A stretch of DNA of 58,914 bases. Source: Lachnospiraceae bacterium. Its GTDB lineage: Bacteria > Bacillota > Clostridia > Lachnospirales > Lachnospiraceae. Shown one piece after another: positions 48,191 to 56,814 of the stretch. Location of the stretch: the NCBI GenBank assembly GCA_028727605.1, contig JAQYOA010000048.1:1-58914 (forward strand), given 5' to 3'. Each line of letters starts with the position of its first letter. Within the stretch, counting starts at the first letter, position 1. A model generated the notes under the pieces. The model was not told the origin of the DNA and did no database searches. It worked only from the letters and a program-made list of their open reading frames with translations. Both the position numbers and the translations under genes were made by a program.

Positions 48191-49227
48191 CTTAGCCCTT
48201 TCTCTTCTTCCTGATCCCATTCGATCATTACCTTGCAGTAAGGTTCCTGCTTTGTTCTCATCAGTTCCAGTCCTTCCATCAGCCGTTCCGCCGGATAGCA
48301 ATGAGAGATCAGACATGCAACATCAATTTCTCCGGATGCCATTGCCTCAACTGCTTCGCTCCAGTCACACTTCGCATCCTTTTCATAGGAAGAATTCCAG
48401 GTACCGGTCACCGAAATCTGTTTGCGCAGGATTCTCCAATAGACCGCTTGTTTCAGACTAATATCCGACTTCGGATTTCCCATCAGGACAACACGGCCTC
48501 CCGGATTAACAATGGAAAGAGCGGTTTCCACAGCCTCTTTGGATCCTACCGCTTCTATGACACAATCAAACAAAGGCAGCTCTTCCATCTCTTTTTGAAT
48601 CAGGTAGGAAATACCTGGAATCCGGTCTGCAATCTTCTTTTTTTCTTCACTTCTTCCAATGACACAGACGCTCTTGGCGCCCATGCTCTTTGCCCATTGC
48701 GCTGCAGCAAAGCCAATCATACCGCTGCCAATCACTGCTACAGTATCCCCGGATCGAATTTCTCCTCTTTTTACCGCATGGAGCGCAACAGAAAGAGGTT
48801 CCAGCATAGCTGCTTTTCGGTAACTGACATTTTCCGGAAGTTCTACAAGATTCCAGGCAGGAACCGCTGCATATTCCGCAAAACCGCCGTCTCTTCGCGA
48901 TCCCAGATAATCGTAATACTCACACAGCTCATACTGTTTTTTCTGGCAGGCACCGCATTTCCGACAGGGAATCAGCGGGAATACTCCAACTCTCTTTCCC
49001 AGAAGTTCCCGATCCTGCGGATCGGCGGTCTCCACAACAATACCGGAAAACTCATGTCCCGGAATTGTCGGAAAATGATAGGTTCCATTTTGGAAAATCC
49101 GTGGAATGTCCGAACTGCAGATACCGGCCGCTTTCACCTGAACCAGTACCCATCCTGGTTTGAGCGCAGGTTTTTCTGTTTCTTCCCGGACCAGATCACC
49201 GATTCCTCTTAACTGATATGCTTTCAT
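48187..49227 (-). CDS. zinc-dependent medium-chain alcohol dehydrogenase (TarJ/GatD-like)
   Basis: GHEFSGIVVE, CRKCGACQKKQYELC structural zinc site, GSGMIGFAAAQWAKSMGAKSVCVIGRSEEK cofactor fold. Confidence 0.85.
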   Translation of the reverse strand: MKAYQLRGIGDLVREETEKPALKPGWVLVQVKAAGICSSDIPRIFQNGTYHFPTIPGHEFSGIVVETADPQDRELLGKRVGVFPLIPCRKCGACQKKQYELCEYYDYLGSRRDGGFAEYAAVPAWNLVELPENVSYRKAAMLEPLSVALHAVKRGEIRSGDTVAVIGSGMIGFAAAQWAKSMGAKSVCVIGRSEEKKKIADRIPGISYLIQKEMEELPLFDCVIEAVGSKEAVETALSIVNPGGRVVLMGNPKSDISLKQAVYWRILRKQISVTGTWNSSYEKDAKCDWSEAVEAMASGEIDVACLISHCYPAERLMEGLELMRTKQEPYCKVMIEWDQEEEKGLR

Positions 49228-49955
49228 TCTCTCTCCTCTCCCAACAGACTGCGGAAACGTTCCAGATCGCTTTGTGTGGTGATTTTAAAGTTTCTGTCAT
49301 CCCCCGGGATCAGTGTCACATCCATACCGCAGCGATAAGCAATTTCACTGGTTCCCTTTACTTCTGCAAGTTCCCTCTCCGGCGTTTCCCGATTGATACG
49401 GGCATACTTCCACAGATGAAATGCTTCCGGTGCCTGTCCCGCATACAGAGTACTTCTCTCCAGGAGCTGATCAATGCTTTTTCCATCGCTGCTCTGATAA
49501 ATGGTATCATTCATGGGAAGTACCGGCATACAGCCTTCATGCTCCAAAAGCGCTCCAAGGCAGCTCTGAATCAGTTCTCCGGTCACCATAGGACGCACAC
49601 CGTCATGAATAATCACTTGATCCTTCTCATTTTTGGAGGTCATCATACACATCTCCAGACCATTTCGAATCGATTCCTGACGACTCTCTCCGGCTGATGC
49701 AAAACAATCAAATTTTGTGATACGATACTGTTTTACCCATTCCTGAATCTGATTCTGCCATTCTTTGGCCGCAACAATCACAATTCGATCAATCTCCGGT
49801 GTCTCCTGAAAACACTCCAGTGTGTAAATCAAAATCGGTTTCTTCTTTACTTCCAGATACTGCTTCGGGAAAGATCCCATCTTCATCCGGGTTCCGACTC
49901 CGCCGGATAAAATCACTGCATAATTCGTCATCGTATCGTTCCTTTCTTTCGTCAT
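49224..49955 (-). CDS. IspD/TarI family cytidylyltransferase
   Basis: AVILSGGVGTRMKMGSFPKQYLEVKKKPILIYTLECFQ; IIHDGVRPMVT; GTSEIAYRCG. Likely start at MTNYAV (49931). Confidence 0.85.
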   Translation of the reverse strand: MTKERNDTMTNYAVILSGGVGTRMKMGSFPKQYLEVKKKPILIYTLECFQETPEIDRIVIVAAKEWQNQIQEWVKQYRITKFDCFASAGESRQESIRNGLEMCMMTSKNEKDQVIIHDGVRPMVTGELIQSCLGALLEHEGCMPVLPMNDTIYQSSDGKSIDQLLERSTLYAGQAPEAFHLWKYARINRETPERELAEVKGTSEIAYRCGMDVTLIPGDDRNFKITTQSDLERFRSLLGEERE

Positions 49956-52744
49956 TGCGATTCCTTCTTCCGATTTGCGCGCAGTTCCTCCAGAAACTGT
50001 ACCACATCCCCGGACGCATGATCCAGAAGATAATTTTTCCCTCCGGGAGTTGCTCCCAGATAGTTTTCTCTTATTTGCCCGTTTGATGCTTCAATCTCTG
50101 TCTGCAAGTCTCTCGCTGAGAGGCGCCGCGCTCCCTGACCCATGATAATAATCTGCTCCAGCCCATCGGAAGTTGCCACCGTTACCTGTCCCTTTTTCCC
50201 GATTTTATGAACCGTCTTTTCGATATACTGGTCTGCTGTCTCTGCCTCTCTGGTATAGACTACATGAATATTATGATATTTCGAAATTTCGCCCTGACTT
50301 TCCTTTACTTTATAGGCGTCAAAAACCAGAATCAGCGTCATCTTTTTATATCCCTGATAGTTACACAGGATATCCATCAGTCTGCCCCTGGCGCTCTCAA
50401 TATTGTATGCCGCCAACTCCCGCAGCTCCTCCCAGGCAAAGATCACGTTATATCCGTCTACAAGAAGGTATTCTTCTTTTTTTTCACGTTCCTTTGCCGA
50501 TTGGCCTCCTCTCGGTTCGCAGAACTCCGCCGAAGGCGGATCTCTTCGCACCACGGGTTTTGTCCGCCTCTCAAACCCTGCTTTTTTTCGCTCAACGGGA
50601 CCATAGGTTCGCTCAAAGATTTCTTCCAGTTCTTTTGCTTCCGCCAGAGAGGACGGCATCGGAACCCGCTCGGAGGCTTTTCTCTTTGAGACACCAGATG
50701 CTCCTGTCAGGCTCCCGTTCCTTCCGGCATCCTCATGCTCCTGTATCTCATCTCCTGTCGTTTCCAGGCCTTTTGCTGCTTCCAGATGCATGTAATTCTC
50801 CACCTGATCCCAACTCACCACAAAACCGGCACCATGCGCACAGAAAACAGAACCCGTTGGATTCTCCGTATCCTTTTCCGAATCATATCCTCTCTTCTCA
50901 ATCACTTCTTCCTGATTGTGGCAGGGCTCATACCCTTTCAAGGTCAGAGAAAGGTGGCCGCGTCCCCGGGAGTAGGAGGTTACTTCCCGCTGATACCCCT
51001 GAATGCAGGCAGCCGGAGCTGTACCGGTAATTACGGTCAGATCCCCTTCCATCACAGGAGGCTGAAAGTCCCCGCACATTCTTTGAATGTCATTCAGTGC
51101 CCGTCCGGTTGCTTCCGTGGGAATTTCCAGCCGATATTCGTAAACCGGCTCCAGCAGACAGGACTCCGCCTTTTTTAAGCCCTGACGAACCGCACGATAG
51201 GTCGCCTGCCGGAAATCCCCTCCTTCTGTATGCTTTAAGTGCGCCCTTCCATTAACCAGTGTAATCCGCATGTCCGTAATTTCCGATCCGGTAAGCACAC
51301 CCGGATGAGTCCGCTCTTCCAGATGGGTTAAAATCAGTCTCTGCCAGTTCCGATCCAGAACATCCTCACTGCAGGCAGTGTCAAATACCAGACCGCTTCC
51401 CGGTTCCCCGGGCTCCAGCAGCAGATGGACTTCCGCATAATGGCGCAGCGGTTCAAAATGTCCTACCCCTTCCACGGTATTTTTAATCGTCTCTTTGTAT
51501 ACGATATTGCCCGAACCGAATTCCACCCAGACACCGAATCGTTCACGAATCATTCTCTGCAGAATCTCAATCTGCACTTCTCCCATAACCTGCGCATGAA
51601 TCTCACCGAGGCGTTCATTCCACAAAATATGAAGTTCGGGAATCTCTTCTTCCAGCTGTCGGAGTTTCAGAAGCATCCCATGCACGTCACATTCCGGCGG
51701 AAGCATAATCTGGTAATTCAGAACCGGCTCCAGAAGAGGCTTTTCGGATTCACTCTCCTCCCCCAAGCCCTGACCGGCCCGCGTCTGACTAAGTCCGGTC
51801 ACGGTACAGATCATACCCGGGCCAGCTTCATTGACCAGCTGATAGGACGCTCCGGAGTAAAGGCGAATCTGATCTATTTTTTCCTCCCATTCTCCTCCAA
51901 GAGCCGCATTCCCTCCCCGGATGATCATCTTTACTTTCATTGTACCGCCGGTAACCTTCAGATGGGTCAGGCGGTTGCCCTGATTGTCCCGTGATATCTT
52001 ATAAACCCGCGCTCCGAACCCGGAAGCATAATCACAACCGTCCGTGTATTGCTCCAGTCCCTGCAAAAACTCGTCGACACCCGTAAGCTTTAATGCAGAC
52101 CCGAAATAACACGGAAAGACCTTCCGTCCGCGGATCATTTCCCGTATTTTTCCAATTTCTATTTTCCCCGACTCCAGATAGGATTCCAGGGCTTCCTCCT
52201 CACACATGGCAAGTTGATCAAACAATTCCTCTTCCGGTACTGTAAAATCCAGACAGCGGTCATCCAGCCGTCTCTGCAGTTCAGACATCAGCCGCATCTG
52301 ATCGGTTCCGGGCTGATCCATTTTATTGACAAACAAAAATACCGGTACTTCATAACGGCGAAGAAGACGCCACAACGTCTCCACATGTCCCTGCACACCG
52401 TCCGCTCCGCTGATCAAAAGAATCGCATAGTCCATCACCGAGAGTGCACGTTCCATCTCCGCCGAAAAATCCACATGCCCCGGCGTGTCCAGAAGCGTAA
52501 TTTCCTTCTCTCCAAGTGTCAGTCTTGCCTGCTTGGAAAAGATCGTAATTCCGCGCTCTTTCTCCAGGACTTCCGTATCCAGAAATGCGTCCTGATGGTC
52601 GACTCTCCCCACTTTCCGAATGCTTCCGGTTTTATAAAGAATCCCCTCGGCAAGTGTCGTTTTTCCAGCATCCACATGAGCCAGCAGGCCCATACAAATC
52701 TGTTTCTTCTTATTCCTTTTTTCTGCCTGTTCTCCCATGATCAT
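49952..52744 (-). CDS. EF-G/TetM-like translational GTPase fused to C-terminal NYN (YacP/Rae1-like) domain
   Basis: GLLAHVDAGKTTLAE, ERGITIFSKQ, LLDTPGHVDFSAEMER, NKMDQPG; C-terminal LLVDGYNVIFAWEEL...VFDAYKV...TREAETADQYIE...VATSDGLEQIIIMGQGARRLSARDL. Confidence 0.92.
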   Translation of the reverse strand: MIMGEQAEKRNKKKQICMGLLAHVDAGKTTLAEGILYKTGSIRKVGRVDHQDAFLDTEVLEKERGITIFSKQARLTLGEKEITLLDTPGHVDFSAEMERALSVMDYAILLISGADGVQGHVETLWRLLRRYEVPVFLFVNKMDQPGTDQMRLMSELQRRLDDRCLDFTVPEEELFDQLAMCEEEALESYLESGKIEIGKIREMIRGRKVFPCYFGSALKLTGVDEFLQGLEQYTDGCDYASGFGARVYKISRDNQGNRLTHLKVTGGTMKVKMIIRGGNAALGGEWEEKIDQIRLYSGASYQLVNEAGPGMICTVTGLSQTRAGQGLGEESESEKPLLEPVLNYQIMLPPECDVHGMLLKLRQLEEEIPELHILWNERLGEIHAQVMGEVQIEILQRMIRERFGVWVEFGSGNIVYKETIKNTVEGVGHFEPLRHYAEVHLLLEPGEPGSGLVFDTACSEDVLDRNWQRLILTHLEERTHPGVLTGSEITDMRITLVNGRAHLKHTEGGDFRQATYRAVRQGLKKAESCLLEPVYEYRLEIPTEATGRALNDIQRMCGDFQPPVMEGDLTVITGTAPAACIQGYQREVTSYSRGRGHLSLTLKGYEPCHNQEEVIEKRGYDSEKDTENPTGSVFCAHGAGFVVSWDQVENYMHLEAAKGLETTGDEIQEHEDAGRNGSLTGASGVSKRKASERVPMPSSLAEAKELEEIFERTYGPVERKKAGFERRTKPVVRRDPPSAEFCEPRGGQSAKEREKKEEYLLVDGYNVIFAWEELRELAAYNIESARGRLMDILCNYQGYKKMTLILVFDAYKVKESQGEISKYHNIHVVYTREAETADQYIEKTVHKIGKKGQVTVATSDGLEQIIIMGQGARRLSARDLQTEIEASNGQIRENYLGATPGGKNYLLDHASGDVVQFLEELRANRKKESQ

Positions 52745-52822
52745 GCCTCCCTTTGCGAAAATACGCCTCTAAGTATAACACAACAGAAAACAATCGTCGA
52801 GACGTCACTTGGGAAAATAACT

Positions 52823-53614
52823 TTATTCCCCGTTTGCCGGCCAGATTCCCTTTCCCCGGCTCATCAGGCAGAAAAATTCCTGACGACTGGAAACCCCAAG
52901 TTTCTTGTACATATTGGCAATGTGTTTATACGCTGTATTAATGCTGATGCAAAGAGTATTGCCGATATCCGCCGGGGTCAGACCCCGATACATCAGCCGG
53001 GCTATTTCTTTTTCCCGCTCCGTCAGCTTCGACTGAGACAGCACAAAATCCTGCTGATTGATGTTCAGAGACGAATCCCTCATCATATTGATAAAATAAT
53101 TGTCCAGAAGCGGCCTGAGTTTGCGCACCAGTGCCAATTCTTCCCTGGTAAAACGCTGATCCGTAGTCCTGTCCAGGGAGAAGATACAGCGGATACTGTT
53201 ATTAATATCCGACAGCCCGATCCCGAGACAATAAGTCAGCTTCAAAGAACGAACATAATAGGATTCAAAGATTTTGTGTCCATCCTTTTGCTTTTTATCA
53301 GTCCAGTCACAGACATTCACTTTCTCATCTTCCGAAAGATGCAACGGATGCTTCAGGGAATATGTACTGCCGATACAGTCATCCAGATAAAAATCCATAA
53401 AGGTATTCCACGTTTTCTGAGACACACCATACAACAGGGAAGAAACAATTCTTCCATCTTTCCCCAGAAAAATGACACGAGCCTGATCATAAGGAATAAA
53501 ATGATGCAGTCCTTTCGCGATTGCTCCGCAAAAAGCATAGGGATCATGCTCATTTCCGCAGTTCAGGAGAAATTCATATAAGCTGTCACAAAGTTTTTTA
53601 TCAGAAACATTCAT
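52823..53614 (-). CDS. LuxR family transcriptional regulator with GAF-like N-terminus
   Basis: C-terminal SKLTEREKEIARLMYRGLTPADIGNTLCISINTAYKHIANMYKKLGVSSRQEFF. Confidence 0.88.
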   Translation of the reverse strand: MNVSDKKLCDSLYEFLLNCGNEHDPYAFCGAIAKGLHHFIPYDQARVIFLGKDGRIVSSLLYGVSQKTWNTFMDFYLDDCIGSTYSLKHPLHLSEDEKVNVCDWTDKKQKDGHKIFESYYVRSLKLTYCLGIGLSDINNSIRCIFSLDRTTDQRFTREELALVRKLRPLLDNYFINMMRDSSLNINQQDFVLSQSKLTEREKEIARLMYRGLTPADIGNTLCISINTAYKHIANMYKKLGVSSRQEFFCLMSRGKGIWPANGE

Positions 53615-53758
53615 TTCACATCACTCCACGAATCATTTGTCAAAAATACGGATACTATGTCCTCATTATAACTTTTTTTGTAAACTTTGTACAGCGCTCT
53701 CACAAAAAGAAGCGGCAGAGATCAACTCTGCCGCCCTTTTCTATGGGTTACTATAAAA

Positions 53759-54637
53759 TTACTTAACGTCCGGATATTTCTGTTCCAGGGCATTTACAAA
53801 TTTGTCCAGTTCTGCTTCATTCATACCCCAGCCATTTTCTTCTGCCGGGTATACTTTGTTCTTAACTTCTGCGTCAAATGCTGCACAGCCCTTGATGCAG
53901 TCGATCATGGTTGTTGCATACCCTTTGGAATGCTTTGCATATGCTTCCGGCGGGATAAATCCAAGCAGATCAAAGATTACCATCTCAGAGCCGTCTGCCA
54001 CACCGCCTGCAGCTACTTCAATAACAGGAACACGCAGTTTTTTTGCCACAAGATTGCTTACTTCCCGGGAGGTCATCTCGATTGTCATGCCCACCATACC
54101 AAGCTCCTGATATTCATATGCCTGACGGAAAATAGCCATTGCCTCATCCGCAGTTTTTCCCACGCGGCGGTATCCACCGGTACGGGCGGTCTGCCACCCG
54201 GACAGGCATCCCACATGACCAAAAACTGCAATGTGATTATCTGTCATCGCTTTTAACACATCATTTGTGACACCCATCGGAAGCACACTGTCTGCGCCAT
54301 CTGCCAGCAGAAGAGAACCTTCCTGTACTGCTGTTTTTGCATCTGCATACTGATGTGTCTGCATTACCGCATTCAGGCAGATATTCGGAGCCATCTTTCT
54401 CTGCTGTCTGGTCCACCATCCCAGATTGTCTCCTCGCATCTTTGTGTTTTCACCCGGTGCCGTATAACGAACCAGGTCAATGCCTGCCTTTTCACAGAAC
54501 ATGGTAAAAATCGGATCGAGATAGGCTGTACCTACCATCGAAATCAATTTCCCTTCATCTTTCATTTTCTGAAGATGCCATACGGTTTTTCTTCCCTGCG
54601 TTACGGACGCCATTGGTACTTCTGTTTTTGCTGCCAT
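53759..54637 (-). CDS. ketopantoate hydroxymethyltransferase (PanB)-like / PEP mutase-superfamily enzyme
   Basis: 292 aa; LADGADSVLPMGVTNDVLKAMTDNHIAVFGHVG; VGMTIEMTSREVSNLVAKKLRVPVIEVAAGG resembles PanB core. Confidence 0.65.
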   Translation of the reverse strand: MAAKTEVPMASVTQGRKTVWHLQKMKDEGKLISMVGTAYLDPIFTMFCEKAGIDLVRYTAPGENTKMRGDNLGWWTRQQRKMAPNICLNAVMQTHQYADAKTAVQEGSLLLADGADSVLPMGVTNDVLKAMTDNHIAVFGHVGCLSGWQTARTGGYRRVGKTADEAMAIFRQAYEYQELGMVGMTIEMTSREVSNLVAKKLRVPVIEVAAGGVADGSEMVIFDLLGFIPPEAYAKHSKGYATTMIDCIKGCAAFDAEVKNKVYPAEENGWGMNEAELDKFVNALEQKYPDVK

Positions 54638-54671
54638 AATAAAACTCCTTTCACTGATCTGTTTTTACAAA

Positions 54672-55625
54672 TTATGATTCTGTTTTTGCCGGCCCCGGAA
54701 TACATCCTTCCACCGTGTAGCTGAATGGTTTTTCCTGTGTCACCATCAGCGCACCGCCATTTACATTCACTACTTCGCCCACCATAAAATCCGACATCGG
54801 TGTGCAAAGTGCAAAAACGGTTAATGCGATAAGATCCGGGTTCATTGCCAACGGTGCATCATGGCTGTGTGCGTTTCTCACGTTCATGTATTCCTCCCCG
54901 TACAACGCAGCCGCCTCGCTTCCTTCCTTAAACACACCGGCAGAGAGCATTCCTCCGGGTGCTACACAGTTTACACTGATTCCATATTGCTTCAGTTCTC
55001 CTGCGATCCCCTTGGTCATGGCTGCCACACCGGCCTTTGCAGCAATATAATAAGAATTCATGCCTAAACCGGCAGGACCCTCTCCCATGTGTGCCGCCGA
55101 TGAGATAAATACAATTTTTCCTTTGATTTTATTTTTCACCATCACCCTGGCTGCCGCCTGTCCGATAAAATAGGCACCTTTCAAGTCCGTATCAATAATC
55201 CGGTCAAACATTTCCTCCGGCACATCCAGATATGCACAGCTGTCCCAGCCTGCAGCATTTGCCACCAGAACATCCAGTCTTTGATATTTCTCGATAGTAA
55301 AATCAACTGCATGATAGCATTCCTGCACATTCCGCACATCTGTCTTTACCCAGCTGACGTCATATCCCTTTTCTTTAAAGTCTGACACTGCACGCAGACC
55401 TCTCTCCTCCTGGCGGGACGCAATTACAACCTTGGCTCCGGCTTCACAAAGCCGATTCACAACGGTATATCCCAATCCAGAGGCACCGCCGGTTACAAGT
55501 GCCACTTTTCCCTGAAGACAATTGCAGAAAATCTCGGAAAGCGGCTGTACATTTGCCACATTCATACGGGACAGCGCTTCGGGATCCATCTTTTTTCTCG
55601 AATCATCTCCCATAATTAATTGCAC
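54672..55625 (-). CDS. short-chain dehydrogenase/reductase
   Basis: GKVALVTGGASGLGYTVV, LVANAAG, SSYYIAAKAG-type YxxxK (NSYYIAAKAG), GGML. Confidence 0.92.
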   Translation of the reverse strand: MQLIMGDDSRKKMDPEALSRMNVANVQPLSEIFCNCLQGKVALVTGGASGLGYTVVNRLCEAGAKVVIASRQEERGLRAVSDFKEKGYDVSWVKTDVRNVQECYHAVDFTIEKYQRLDVLVANAAGWDSCAYLDVPEEMFDRIIDTDLKGAYFIGQAAARVMVKNKIKGKIVFISSAAHMGEGPAGLGMNSYYIAAKAGVAAMTKGIAGELKQYGISVNCVAPGGMLSAGVFKEGSEAAALYGEEYMNVRNAHSHDAPLAMNPDLIALTVFALCTPMSDFMVGEVVNVNGGALMVTQEKPFSYTVEGCIPGPAKTES

Positions 55626-55831
55626 CTCCTAATCCGTTGTTTTGATGAGTTTCTTTGTAAATACATTCTATATTTTATTCATAACGACGAACATAATCAA
55701 AATTGATTATTTTCATTTCCATCATTCTGCATACTTCAATAAAAATAACAAATTTTAATTATACTATTTTCCCAACATTTTCCCATTTGACTGATCAATC
55801 CGGATTTCTTTTGACCTTTGTTCAATGCATC

Positions 55832-55881
55832 AAAAAAACACCTGAGAAATCTTGTGTTCCAGGATTTCCGCAGGTGTTTTT
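55832..55881. terminator. bidirectional hairpin terminator
   Basis: AAAAAAACACCTG-GAAATC...GATTTC-CAGGTGTTTTT. Confidence 0.8.
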
Positions 55882-55924
55882 CCTTTATGTATTTCATTTT
55901 TTCTGTGTTCGTTTCACGATCCTC

Positions 55925-56770
55925 TTAATCCAGAAAAGCTTTCAGTGAGGAAAGTTTCTCTATCGCTGTATTTCTTCCGATTTCGTAGGTAAGGCGCAGT
56001 TTCTCCGAATCTTTTTCAATACGGCTAACCGGCAATGGACTTTCCGGCCGAATCACAAACAGCTGACCGGCCGCTTCTTTTTTCGCAATATCGTCCAGTT
56101 CTTCATTATATACAAGGTGCCGTTTTTCCATAGCCTCTACCAGTTTGGGATACGCACGGTATTTCCGGCGGATCAATGGCAGCACACTGTTTTTTTCTTT
56201 TCGATAACCTTCCGGCTGCGTGAGGATTGCCACATTACGAGTGTATCCAATACTTTCAAAATATCGGATCGGAATGGAATCGGAAATTCCTCCATCCAGG
56301 AGCAGCAAATCATCAATCTTTACAATCTGTGATACCAGCGGCATGGAGGCGGATGCACGTATCCAGTCAAAACCATGATCTTCATAGCTGTCATATTTAT
56401 GGTAAACAGCTTCTCCGGTTACAATATCCGTGCACACGACATAAAATTCCATGGGATTTTCCGTATATGCCTTAAAATCAAATACATCCAGTTTCAATGG
56501 AACTTCTCCATAACAAAAATCCGTATTATAAATATTGCCGGTTTTCAAAAGAGAGCCGATTCCACAATAGCGCTTATCCCTACAGAACTGTAAATTATAG
56601 CGAATGGCCCGGCCGATCTGCCCGGACTTATAATTTACCCCGAAGGCTGCACCGGCAGAGACACCCACTGCACCGTCAAAACTCACCTTGTTTTCCATCA
56701 GCACGTCCATGACGCCGGCGCTGAAAAGCCCGCGCATGGCCCCGCCTTCCAAAATCAAACCTTTTTTCAT
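55925..56770 (-). CDS. patatin-like phospholipase
   Basis: LILEGGAMRGLFSAGV oxyanion motif, GVSAGAAFG (GxSxG), LLLDGGISD (DGG). Confidence 0.92.
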   Translation of the reverse strand: MKKGLILEGGAMRGLFSAGVMDVLMENKVSFDGAVGVSAGAAFGVNYKSGQIGRAIRYNLQFCRDKRYCGIGSLLKTGNIYNTDFCYGEVPLKLDVFDFKAYTENPMEFYVVCTDIVTGEAVYHKYDSYEDHGFDWIRASASMPLVSQIVKIDDLLLLDGGISDSIPIRYFESIGYTRNVAILTQPEGYRKEKNSVLPLIRRKYRAYPKLVEAMEKRHLVYNEELDDIAKKEAAGQLFVIRPESPLPVSRIEKDSEKLRLTYEIGRNTAIEKLSSLKAFLD

Positions 56771-56814
56771 CTCATTACTTCACTTTCTTAAACATACATC
56801 CGATTGATCGGAGA

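Noticed and set aside
49952-52744. Tetracycline resistance gene (tetM/O/W class)
   Set aside because: Domain IV loop lacks the TetM-type YSPVSTPADF sequence and the protein carries a nuclease domain; not embedded in a mobile element.
52214-53581. 455-aa plus-strand ORF
   Set aside because: Overlaps both the GTPase and LuxR genes on the opposite strand; Cys/His/Phe-rich antisense translation without motifs.
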